Source: CAZVUW01 sp964629825 (lineage in GTDB: Bacteria > Actinomycetota > Nitriliruptoria > Euzebyales > Egibacteraceae). Taken from it: 13,050 nucleotides of DNA. Below are positions 6,939 to 13,050 of the stretch, piece after piece. The stretch's first letter is position 1. Each line of letters starts with the position of its first letter. The stretch covers positions 1-13,050 of the forward strand of contig CAZVUW010000088.1 in assembly GCA_964629825.1 (NCBI GenBank), written 5' to 3'. Position numbers and translations under genes: made by a program. Under the pieces are notes generated by a model. It was not told the DNA's origin. It did not search any database and saw only the letters and a program-made list of their open reading frames with translations.

Positions 6939-7416
6939 GCGGGATCAGGTGCGCCCGCCAGCGGGCCAGCAGCGTCAGCGGGTCGATGTAGTCGCCGTGC
7001 AGCCGCGCGCCCCAGTCGAGGTACGTCGCGCCGGCGGCCAGGCGCCCAAGCGCCTGCCCCGCTGCCACGCGCTGGCCCGCGATCACGCTGCGCGGGTCGA
7101 GCCAGCCGTAGGTGGTCACGAGGTCCCCGCCGTGGTCGACCGTCACCCATCCACGGCCGGCCACCGGCCCCGCGAACGAGACGGTGCCGGGCAGGGCGGC
7201 GCGAACCTCCTCTCCGGGGCGGGCGGCGAGGTCCACGCCGCGGTGGCCCGGGCCGTAGGGACCGGCCGGCGGCTCGAAGCGGCGCAGCACCGTTCCGGGC
7301 ACGGGCCGCACGGCGGACGGAGGTCGGGCGGACAGGGCCACGGGCTCGCTGCCGGGCAGCGTCCAGGTCGCCAGCGCGAGCGTCAGCGTGAACGCCAGGC
7401 CTGCGAGCAAGCGCAC
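6939..7416 (-). CDS. Secreted M23-like (LytM-fold) protein with degenerate metal site, 3' end lost in gap
   Basis: M23 proteins are zinc endopeptidases of peptidoglycan or, when inactive, cell-wall regulators. The visible 159 residues start with a signal peptide (about 1-22, MRLLAGLAFT then a hydrophobic core). The LytM fold follows: GPGHRGVDLAA, giving the H58-x3-D62 half of the zinc site, then GEEVRAALPGTVSFAG and VDHGGDLVTTYGWL. The segment where active enzymes have H-L-H-W-G reads Y132-L133-D134-W-G, so both histidines of H-x-H are missing and hydrolase activity is doubtful. DPLTLL follows at the usual place, so little is lost at the C-terminus. The GTG at 7416 has a strong GGGAGG site six bases upstream. 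Actinobacterial genomes often carry such a gene beside rpsB. It follows the sigma factor gene by 110 bases. Confidence 0.85.
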
Positions 7417-7481
7417 TGGTCACCTCCCAGCCGAAGGTAGGCCGGGTGATGGCCGCGATGCCGAAGAACGCGCCGCTCGCC

Positions 7482-7490
7482 TGTGGACAG
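7482..7490 (-). promoter_or_regulatory. DnaA-box-like nonamer
   Basis: The minus strand reads CTGTCCACA, matching YYGTCCACA, the form of DnaA box used in high-GC actinobacteria. It lies between the sigma factor and M23-like genes. One site alone could be chance. Confidence 0.3.
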
Positions 7491-7526
7491 ACGGGCGGGG
7501 CTTCACCCCCGGAGCGGTCGGAGCGG

Positions 7527-8363
7527 CTAGCCCCGGGTGCGCTCGGTGAGCTTGGCGCGCAGGCTCAGCACCGCCTTGGTGTGCATCTGCGACACGCGCG
7601 ACTCGGTCACGCCGAGGACCTCGCCGATCTGCGCGAGCGTCATGCCCTCGAAGTAGTAGAGGACGATGACGACCTTCTCGCGCTCCGACATGCGGTTGAC
7701 CGCGTCCGCCAGCAGCGACTTGAGCTCGACGTCCTCGTAGCTGCCCTCGGGGTCGGGCGAGCGCGGGTCCTGCAGGGTGTCGATCAGCGCCTGGCGCTCG
7801 CTGTCCTCGCTGCCGCCGAAGGACTCGTCCAGCGCGACGATCGAGGTCAGCGAGACCTGGGTGAGGGTGGTCCGGAGCTCGTCCACGCCGATGCCCATCT
7901 CGGCGGCCAGCTCGCTCTCGGTCGGCGAGCGCCGCAGGCGCGTCTCGAGCGCCGTCATCGCCTTCTCGACGTCACGGGCCTTCGACCGGACGCTGCGGGG
8001 GATCCAGTCGATCGAGCGCAGCTCGTCGATGATCGCGCCCTTGATGCGCGAGATGGCGTAGGTCTCGAACTTGAGGCCGCGGGTGATGTCGAACTTCTCG
8101 ATCGCGTCGATCAGCCCGAACATCCCGAAGGACGTGAGGTCGGAGTGCTCGATGGTCGCGGGCAGACCCACCGACACGCGCCCTGCGACGTACTTCACCA
8201 GCGGGGAGTACTGGAGGATCAGACGCTCGCGCGCGGCGCGGTCGCCGGTCGCCTTGTAGCGCCGCCAGAGCTCGACGACCTCCGGATCCTGCGAGACCAC
8301 CCCGCCTCCTCGCCGCTGGTTGCGGGCGGGGTCAGGTTTCGACATCCCTTGGCTGTCGTCCAT
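7527..8363 (-). CDS. whiG: RNA polymerase sigma factor, WhiG/FliA (sigma-28) type
   Basis: This is a group 3 sigma factor of the sigma-28 family, which directs polymerase to flagellar/chemotaxis promoters or, in Streptomyces, to early sporulation genes. The 278-residue product has region 2 at about 46-117 (YSPLVKYVAGRVSVGLP, then FDITRGLKFETYAISRIKGAIIDELR), a WIPRSVRSKARDVE linker (120-133), region 3, and region 4 at about 218-270 with the helix-turn-helix TLAQIGEVLGVTESRVSQM. It resembles Streptomyces WhiG closely, from memory, including length. I chose the ATG at 8363, which has GGGGAG upstream (spacing only 3) and lies 13 bases after the xerC stop. The frame is open to 8471 but without ribosome-binding sites; 8345 is another option. 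Whether the cell makes flagella or spores cannot be told from this window. Confidence 0.9.
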   Translation of the reverse strand: MDDSQGMSKPDPARNQRRGGGVVSQDPEVVELWRRYKATGDRAARERLILQYSPLVKYVAGRVSVGLPATIEHSDLTSFGMFGLIDAIEKFDITRGLKFETYAISRIKGAIIDELRSIDWIPRSVRSKARDVEKAMTALETRLRRSPTESELAAEMGIGVDELRTTLTQVSLTSIVALDESFGGSEDSERQALIDTLQDPRSPDPEGSYEDVELKSLLADAVNRMSEREKVVIVLYYFEGMTLAQIGEVLGVTESRVSQMHTKAVLSLRAKLTERTRG

Positions 8364-8376
8364 CTGCTCCCCGCCG

Positions 8377-9336
8377 TCATGCCCGGGGATGGGCGTTGTC
8401 ATAGCTGCGCCGGACATGTTCGCGAGTGAGGTGAGTGTAGCGCTGAGTGGTCGAGAGAGCCTGGTGACCAAGGAGCTCCTGGACGCTGCGGAGGTCCGCT
8501 CCGCCCTGCAGGAGGTGGGTCGCGTAGCTGTGTCGCAGGGTGTGCGGCGTGACGTGGCCGAGACCGGCGAGGGTCGCCGTGCGCTCGACGATGCTGCGCG
8601 CAGCCCGGTCGTGCAGCCGCCGCCCGCGGCGGTCCAGCAGCAGAGCCGAGGTCGCCCGCTCCCCCGCCGCTGACCCCGCTCCGGCGGCGAGCGCTGGACG
8701 CCCGTCGCGCAGGTAGAGCTCCACGGCCAGGCAGGCCGCCTCTCCGATCGGGACCACGCGGTCCTTCGAGCCCTTGCCGTGCAGACGTGCCGTGGCGGCG
8801 GCGAGGTCGAGCGCGTCGAGGTCCAGCCCGATCAGCTCCGAGATGCGCGCGCCCGAGGCGTACAGCAGCTCCAGCAGGGCGCGGTCGCGGAGACCCTCGG
8901 GGGTCGACGGATCAGGGACGGCCAGCATCGCGGCCACCTGCTCCGGGCGCAGCACGCGCGGCAGGCGCCGCTCCCCCTTGGGCGTGCCGAGGCCGGCAGC
9001 CGGGTCCGAGGCCGTCAGCCCCCGGCGGGTCAGCAGCGCGAACAGGCTGCGCGTGCTCGCCGCCTTGCGCGCAACCGACGCGCGGGCATACCCGGCGCCG
9101 ACCAGCGCTGCCAGATGCCGCCTCAGGACGAGCGGCTCGACCTCGTCCGGGTCGTCGATGCCAAAGGACGCGCAGAAGGCCGCCAGCTGCACGGCGTCGG
9201 CCAGGTAGGCGCGGGTGCTGTGCGCGGCCAGCATCCGCTCCTCCTCCAGGTGCGAGCGGTAGGCGTCCAGGGCATGGCGCCACGCCGGCGGCAGGTCATC
9301 CACCGCCGTCGCTCGCCTCTCCGGCCCGCTGGTCAC
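8377..9336 (-). CDS. xerC: Tyrosine recombinase XerC/XerD type
   Basis: Xer recombinases resolve chromosome dimers at dif during division. The 319-residue product has the N-terminal core-binding SAM-like domain (about 20-110) and the catalytic domain (about 125-310). All six active-site residues can be seen: R164 (SGARISEL), K188 (HGKGSKDR), H265 and R268 (HTLRHSYATHLL), H291 (LLGHQALSTTQ) and the nucleophile Y300 (RYTHL). The housekeeping position between dprA and the sigma factor, with no attachment sites or phage genes, argues for the chromosomal Xer enzyme rather than a mobile integrase. Residues about 215-230 form an Ala/Gly-rich insertion. The start is GTG at 9336 with GAGG nine bases upstream; a GTG at 9303 is possible. 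XerC and XerD cannot be told apart from one gene. Confidence 0.94.
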   Translation of the reverse strand: MTSGPERRATAVDDLPPAWRHALDAYRSHLEEERMLAAHSTRAYLADAVQLAAFCASFGIDDPDEVEPLVLRRHLAALVGAGYARASVARKAASTRSLFALLTRRGLTASDPAAGLGTPKGERRLPRVLRPEQVAAMLAVPDPSTPEGLRDRALLELLYASGARISELIGLDLDALDLAAATARLHGKGSKDRVVPIGEAACLAVELYLRDGRPALAAGAGSAAGERATSALLLDRRGRRLHDRAARSIVERTATLAGLGHVTPHTLRHSYATHLLQGGADLRSVQELLGHQALSTTQRYTHLTREHVRRSYDNAHPRA

Positions 9337-9369
9337 GCCCCGCAGCCTCGTGGCTACGGCGGGGCGAGG

Positions 9370-10581
9370 TCAAGTAGCGCGGACCAGACCACGCGCTGTC
9401 GCGGCTGCGAGCCCGCGGGCGACCAGCTCGGATGTGGCCGCGAGCACGGCCGGCAGCGGCAGCCCGCTGGCCGCCGCGAGGTCGCCCGGCGCGGCGGGCA
9501 CAGCACCGAGCAGAGTCAGCACCGCGGCCGCCGCGGGGCTCATACTCGCCGGGACCGCAGGCTGGTGCGGCGCGGTCGGCGGATCGGCAGCGGTCCCCGC
9601 GCGATCGCCGGCGTCCTCGAGGCCGGAGCGACCTTCGGCAGGGATGCCGGACCGACCCGCGCCTTGGAGGCAGTCGGCGAGGTCGTCGAAGCGGGTCAGC
9701 ACCTGGGCGCCGTCGCGGATCAGCGCCAGCGGCGCCTGGCTGGTCGGCGCTGACAGCGGGCCTGGGACGGCCCAGACGTCGCGCCCCTGCGCCGCGGCCA
9801 GGCGGGCGGTGGCCAGTGCGCCGCTGCGGCGGCCGCCCTCGACCACGACCACGGCGTCCGCAAGCCCGGAGATGATGCGGTTGCGCGCCAGGAAGTTGCG
9901 CGGCTGGGGCGGGGCATCCGGCGCCAGCTCCGTGACGAGTCCCCCGCTGGCACGCACGTCCTCGCGCAGGGCCGCGTCGCCACGCGGGTAGTCGACGTCG
10001 AACCCGGCGCCCAGCACACCCACGCTCGGCCCGCCCACCTCCAGGGCGCCGCGGTGAGCCGCCTGGTCGATCCCGCGTGCCATCCCCGACACGACCACCA
10101 CTCCGCGCCGCGCGAGCCACCGCGCCAGCTCGGTCGCGGTGCGCAGGCCCTCCAACGTCGGGTGGCGCGTGCCGACGACGGCGACCGCGGGCCCGTCGGG
10201 CAGCAGCCCGCCTCCGGCCCGCAGCGCCAGCCACAGGGGCGCGCCGAGCTCCGGCCATGCCCAGGCGAGCCGCCCCGGGTAGCCGGGCTCGCCGACGACG
10301 CGGATCATCGCACCAGTCGCTGCGAGCCGCGCCCTGACCGCCCCGATCCGCTCGGGCGGCGCGGCGGCGCCGGCGGCGCGGACAGCCTCCTCCAGCAGCC
10401 CGACCACGCGTTCGGCGCTCACCTCGCCGTCGGGCGCGCAGACTGAGCCGTCGTCGAGGGGACCGCTCTCGAGCAGGGACCGCACGGCGCTGGCCAGCCG
10501 CTCCGGCGTCACCCAGCCGGAGGCGAGCAGCGCCAGGCAGCGGCGGGCCAGCGCCGAGCCGGTCACGGCAAGCTCGCTCAT
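9370..10581 (-). CDS. dprA: DNA processing protein DprA (Smf)
   Basis: DprA binds incoming single-stranded DNA and loads RecA during natural transformation; it is also widespread in species not known to be competent. The product has 403 residues. The Rossmann-like DNA-binding domain spans about 95-300: VAVVGTRHPTLEG (133-145), VVSGMARGID (163-172), GAGFDVDYP (191-199), PRNFLARNRIISGLAD (227-242) and EGGRRSGALATA (248-259). A spacer rich in Ala, Gly and Pro (about 305-345) leads to a C-terminal winged-helix-like domain (about 347-403), common in longer DprA forms. The first 90 residues are SAM/helix-hairpin-like but weakly conserved. The ATG overlaps the comM stop as ATGA, so the two are translationally coupled. 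It ends 33 bases before xerC. Confidence 0.95.
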   Translation of the reverse strand: MSELAVTGSALARRCLALLASGWVTPERLASAVRSLLESGPLDDGSVCAPDGEVSAERVVGLLEEAVRAAGAAAPPERIGAVRARLAATGAMIRVVGEPGYPGRLAWAWPELGAPLWLALRAGGGLLPDGPAVAVVGTRHPTLEGLRTATELARWLARRGVVVVSGMARGIDQAAHRGALEVGGPSVGVLGAGFDVDYPRGDAALREDVRASGGLVTELAPDAPPQPRNFLARNRIISGLADAVVVVEGGRRSGALATARLAAAQGRDVWAVPGPLSAPTSQAPLALIRDGAQVLTRFDDLADCLQGAGRSGIPAEGRSGLEDAGDRAGTAADPPTAPHQPAVPASMSPAAAAVLTLLGAVPAAPGDLAAASGLPLPAVLAATSELVARGLAAATARGLVRAT

Positions 10582-12104
10582 CGGCCGGCGAGGGCCGCGC
10601 CGGCGCCGGGTCGCAGCGGCAGCCGGTGAGCAAGAGCCTCCTGTGCGTGCTCGACGGCGATGATCTCACTGCCGTCGAGATCGGCCACCGTGCGGGCCAC
10701 CCGGAGCGCACGGTCGAAGCCGCGGCCGGTCAGCAGGCCTCGCTCGAGCGCGTCGGCCAGGGCCCGCAGCGCCCGCAGGCTGGCGGTGCGCCTCAGCGCC
10801 CGCGCGGGAGCGGCGGAGTTGGTGCGGCCCGCACCCCAGCGCTCGGCGGCGACCGCCCGCGCCCGTGCCACCCGCTCGGCGACCACCGCGGAGGTCTCGC
10901 CGGGCTCGCCAAGCAGGTCTGCGGCGCGCAGGGGGTGGACGGCGGGCGCCAGGTCCAGCCGATCGGCCAGCGGCCCGGACAGGCGGGAGCGGTACGCCCA
11001 GGTGCGCTCCTCTGTGCAATCACAGGTCTCGCCGCCACCGCACGGGCACGGGTTGGCGGCGCAGATGAGCTGCGCCCGCGCGGGATAGGTGACGGTTGCG
11101 CGGGAGCGTGCGATCCGCACCACGCCGTCCTCGAGCGGCTCGCGCAGCGCCTCCAGAAGCGATCGGGGCCACTCGAACAGCTCGTCCAGGAACAGCACCC
11201 CGCGATGCGCCCGCGAGACCTCGCCCGGCCGCGCGACACCGCTGCCGCCGCCCAGCAGCGCCGCAGCGGAGGTGGTGTGGTGCGGGGCGCGCAGCGGGGG
11301 GCGGCGGTCGAGCAGCGGGCCGTCGCCGTCCACCACGCCGCACACCGAGCGGATCGCCGCCACCTCGAGCGCGGCCGCGCGATCCAACGGCGGCAGCAGC
11401 GACGGGAGGCGCTCGGCCAGCATCGACTTGCCGCAGCCGGGCGGGCCGACCAGCAGGACGTGATGGCCTCCGGCGGCGGCGAGCTCGAGCGCCCGCCTGG
11501 CCTCGAGCTGCCCGCGCACGTCCGCCAGATCGGGAAGATCCTCGGCGGCTCCGGACCCGCCCTCGGAGGCGACGGCCACGAGTCGCGCCCGCGCCCGGCC
11601 GTCGAGGACCTCCAGGGCCTCGGTCAGGTGGCGGATCGGGATGACCTCGATCCGGGGGACGAGCCCGGCCTCGGGCGCGTTGCCCTCGGCCACCAGCAGC
11701 CTCCGCACCCCCCACCCGGGCAGTGGCGACGCCGATGGGAGCACCCCCGGGACGGCCCGCACCCGCCCGTCCAGAGCGAGCTCGCCGAGCGCGGCGGTGG
11801 CCTCGAGCGCCTGGGGCGGCAATGCGCCGACCGCGCAGGCCAGGCCCAGCGCCATCGCCAGGTCGAAGCGGGCGCCGGCCTTGGGCACCTCCGCCGGCGC
11901 AAGGGAGATCAGGGCCTTGCGCTGCGGCAGCGTCACCCCGGCGGCAGCCAGTGCGGTCTTCACCCGGTCCGCGGCCTCGCGCGCGGCGCTGCCGCTGGAG
12001 CCGATCACATGCAGCAGCGGCAGACCCGGCCCGAGGTGGGCCTCGACGGTCACGGCGACCGGCTCGAGGCCGACCACCGCGACGGTCAGCGCGCGGCCGA
12101 GCAT
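10578..12104 (-). CDS. comM: ComM/YifB-type AAA+ ATPase (Mg-chelatase-like), branch-migration helicase family
   Basis: ComM of Vibrio is a hexameric helicase that extends recombination during natural transformation. The 508-residue product has an N-terminal Lon-like domain (about 1-170, with AEVPKAGARFDLAMALG and GELALDGRVRAVPGVLP) and an AAA+ domain: Walker A GPPGCGKS (220-227), RAPHHTTS (272-279), Walker B LFLDEL (304-309), and the cysteine cluster NPCPCG (351-356) with C361 and C363, followed by YRSRLSGPLADRLDL. The C-terminal Mg-chelatase domain ends around TGRGFDRALRVARTVADLDG. Two oddities: the usual VGLPD segment near residue 35 reads IGSSGSA, and the cysteine-cluster loop is shorter than usual. 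No Shine-Dalgarno sequence precedes the ATG at 12104, yet the start matches the family's MLxRxxxVAVVGL opening. It is coupled to dprA. Confidence 0.95.
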   Translation of the reverse strand: MLGRALTVAVVGLEPVAVTVEAHLGPGLPLLHVIGSSGSAAREAADRVKTALAAAGVTLPQRKALISLAPAEVPKAGARFDLAMALGLACAVGALPPQALEATAALGELALDGRVRAVPGVLPSASPLPGWGVRRLLVAEGNAPEAGLVPRIEVIPIRHLTEALEVLDGRARARLVAVASEGGSGAAEDLPDLADVRGQLEARRALELAAAGGHHVLLVGPPGCGKSMLAERLPSLLPPLDRAAALEVAAIRSVCGVVDGDGPLLDRRPPLRAPHHTTSAAALLGGGSGVARPGEVSRAHRGVLFLDELFEWPRSLLEALREPLEDGVVRIARSRATVTYPARAQLICAANPCPCGGGETCDCTEERTWAYRSRLSGPLADRLDLAPAVHPLRAADLLGEPGETSAVVAERVARARAVAAERWGAGRTNSAAPARALRRTASLRALRALADALERGLLTGRGFDRALRVARTVADLDGSEIIAVEHAQEALAHRLPLRPGAGAALAGR

Positions 12105-12180
12105 CGTGAAGTGCGCTGGCGGTCCATCGCCTCACGCTAGGACGGCGCCCCGGCGCGGCCGCCAGATTCGCGCCTGGGGC

Positions 12181-12189
12181 TGTGGACGA
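12181..12189 (-). promoter_or_regulatory. DnaA-box-like nonamer
   Basis: The minus strand reads TCGTCCACA, matching YYGTCCACA, in the 91-base gap between yraN and comM. I see no convincing promoter pair in the rest of this gap. Confidence 0.3.
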
Positions 12190-12195
12190 CGCCGC

Positions 12196-12567
12196 TCAGG
12201 TGATGCCGCGGATGTGCACGACCTCGGCCCTGCCGCCGCCGGGGGGCCAGCACACGCCCAGCGCATCGATGCGGACCGCGGCGGCGGCGGGGGCCTCGCG
12301 CGCCAGCCATGCACCCGCCAGCCGCCGCAGCTGCGCCAGCTTGCGCGGTGTGATCGCCTCCAGCGGGGTGCCCGCCGCCACGCCGCGGCGGGCCTTGACC
12401 TCGCAGAAGACCACCACGTCGCCGTCGCGGGCGACGATGTCGATCTCGCCCCGCACGGGGCCATCCGCGCAGCGCCAGTTTCGGGCCAGCACGGACATGC
12501 CCTCGGACTCGAGGTGGCGCACCGCCATCTGCTCGCCGATCGCGCCGAGCGAGCTCGACCTGCTCAT
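12196..12567 (-). CDS. yraN: UPF0102 / YraN family protein, endonuclease-like fold
   Basis: YraN proteins have the restriction-endonuclease-like PD-(D/E)xK fold; their role is not established, but they are usually found beside DNA-processing genes. The 123-residue product is of normal length. It has the N-terminal GAIGEQMAVRHLE helix (8-20), ARNWRC, and the putative active site: the GEIDIV segment (about 40-45) with its Asp, then VVVFCEVKAR (51-60) giving the E-x-K. The C-terminus has RIDALGVCWPPGG and a short final strand. The ATG at 12567 has only a weak AGG or GAG upstream. It lies 63 bases after the small membrane protein gene and 91 bases before comM. Confidence 0.93.
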   Translation of the reverse strand: MSRSSSLGAIGEQMAVRHLESEGMSVLARNWRCADGPVRGEIDIVARDGDVVVFCEVKARRGVAAGTPLEAITPRKLAQLRRLAGAWLAREAPAAAAVRIDALGVCWPPGGGRAEVVHIRGIT

Positions 12568-12609
12568 CGGCTCAACCTAGGCGCAGCCGGGCGGTGCCGC
12601 GGCGCCTCC

Positions 12610-12618
12610 TGTGGACGG
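12610..12618 (-). promoter_or_regulatory. DnaA-box-like nonamer
   Basis: The minus strand reads CCGTCCACA, matching YYGTCCACA, in the 63-base gap between the small membrane protein gene and yraN. It shares CTGTGGAC (plus strand) with the sites at 7482 and 12181. Confidence 0.3.
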
Positions 12619-12630
12619 CCGCTCCGGCGC

Positions 12631-12750
12631 CTAGAGGATCAGCCCGGAGGCCCAGGCCAGGAGGGCCGTGATGACGACGACCGCGACGATCAGCAGGACG
12701 ATGTCGCGGGTCTTGGAGTCGCGGTAGCGGCGGGTGGCGTTGAAGCCCAA
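12631..12750 (-). CDS. Small single-helix membrane protein, 39 residues, TTG start
   Basis: I do not recognise this gene. It encodes MGFNATRRYRDSK at the start, a basic and probably cytoplasmic segment of 16 residues, followed by one strongly hydrophobic helix (about 17-39, IVLLIVAVVVITALLAWAS core) that ends at the C-terminus. By the positive-inside rule the C-terminus would face outward. The start is TTG at 12750 and is the only start possible: the nearest upstream in-frame stop is at 12766-12768. A GAGGG site sits eight bases upstream, inside the end of the DUF2469 gene. The TTG is one base after that gene's TGA, so it may be translated by coupling. Stop is TAG. The placement between two conserved genes and the clean helix favour a real gene. 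Confidence 0.68.
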   Translation of the reverse strand: MGFNATRRYRDSKTRDIVLLIVAVVVITALLAWASGLIL

Positions 12751-12751
12751 G

Positions 12752-13050
12752 TCAGCTGCCCTCGGTCAGGAACGGCGGTGCTGCGTCGGTCCCTGACTCT
12801 ATGTCCTCGATGTTGACATCGCGGAACGTGAGGACGCGCACGTGCGGGACGAAGCGTGCGGGCCGGTACATGTCCCAGACCCAGGCGTCGGTGAGCTCGA
12901 GCTCGAACCAGATGTCGCCTCCGACCTGGTGGGGCCGCACCTTGACGTCGTTGGCCAGGTAGAAGCGCCGCTCCGTCTCGACCACGTGCTTGAACAGCCC
13001 GACGACGTCCCGGTACTCGCGGTAGAGCTGGAGCTCCATCTCCGTCTCAT
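12752..13050 (-). CDS. DUF2469 family protein, 5' end outside the window
   Basis: This conserved actinobacterial family (Rv2901c in Mycobacterium) has no established function. The visible 98-99 residues include the family's hallmark MELQLYREYRDVVGLF, then VETERRFYLANDV, DAWVWDMYRPARFV and VRVLTFRDVNIE. The frame continues upstream of the ATG at 13039 as E-T-E, matching the ETEMELQLYREY pattern I recall for the family, so the true start lies beyond the right edge. The C-terminal tail after DVNIE is a short, probably variable stretch. Normally rnhB and lepB lie upstream. Its end overlaps the ribosome-binding site of the next small gene. Confidence 0.93.
   Translation of the reverse strand, partial: ETEMELQLYREYRDVVGLFKHVVETERRFYLANDVKVRPHQVGGDIWFELELTDAWVWDMYRPARFVPHVRVLTFRDVNIEDIESGTDAAPPFLTEGS

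Noticed and set aside
8364..8471. 36-residue N-terminal extension of the sigma factor
   Set aside because: It overlaps the end of xerC and its upstream ATGs lack ribosome-binding sites.
8377..9336. Tyrosine recombinase as sign of an integrated mobile element
   Set aside because: It sits in a conserved housekeeping order without repeats, attachment sites, tRNA or phage genes nearby.
10626..12140. Long open frame on the plus strand opposite comM
   Set aside because: It is an antisense shadow of high GC codon bias; the product is low-complexity Arg/Gly/Gln-rich and the minus-strand comM is unmistakable.
12145..12156. Small inverted repeat GCGCC-CC-GGCGC before comM
   Set aside because: Arms of five G/C bases are expected by chance at this base composition and there is no T-tract.
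1..13050. CRISPR arrays, tRNA or rRNA genes, insertion sequences, toxin-antitoxin pairs
   Set aside because: No spaced direct repeats, cloverleaf sequences, transposase motifs or such gene pairs were seen.

Overview
The window is high-GC (roughly 70% by eye), and every gene I can support lies on the minus strand. Gene content and order match the conserved actinobacterial block that runs DUF2469 – yraN – comM/yifB – dprA – xerC – WhiG-type sigma factor – M23-like protein – rpsB – tsf – pyrH – frr – cdsA – rlmN – dxr – site-2 protease. The source is therefore an actinobacterium. The short EF-Ts (204 aa) and the sigma factor suggest a lineage outside the classical Streptomyces/Mycobacterium groups, perhaps a Thermoleophilia-like one, but that placement is inference. 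A run of exactly 100 N at 6839-6938 is a scaffold gap, so the sequence is a draft assembly or MAG.

In transcription order (right to left), the first block (13050-6939) holds the 3' part of a DUF2469 gene, a 39-codon TTG-initiated single-helix membrane protein, yraN, comM, dprA (ATGA overlap with comM), xerC, a WhiG/FliA-type sigma factor and a secreted M23-like protein running into the gap. yraN, comM, dprA and xerC all belong to DNA-processing families (nuclease fold, branch-migration helicase fold, RecA loader, tyrosine recombinase).

The second block (6838-4981) is rpsB-tsf. It has a leader rich in stem-loops upstream of rpsB and ends in a strong GC hairpin terminator after tsf.

The third block (4980-1) is pyrH-frr-cdsA-rlmN-dxr-site-2 protease. 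Its genes are 10 to 26 bases apart or overlap (ATGA for rlmN/dxr), so it is probably one operon with its own promoter between the terminator and pyrH. It joins UMP phosphorylation, ribosome recycling, CDP-diacylglycerol synthesis, 23S rRNA/tRNA methylation, isoprenoid precursor synthesis and regulated intramembrane proteolysis.

This is mainly a housekeeping locus, and I do not see a new defence or mobile system. The points most worth a second look are the unannotated-size small membrane protein, the structured rpsB leader, the M23-like protein that has lost its H-x-H metal site, the glycine-poor nucleotide loop of PyrH, and three same-oriented DnaA-box-like nonamers that I found only between genes.
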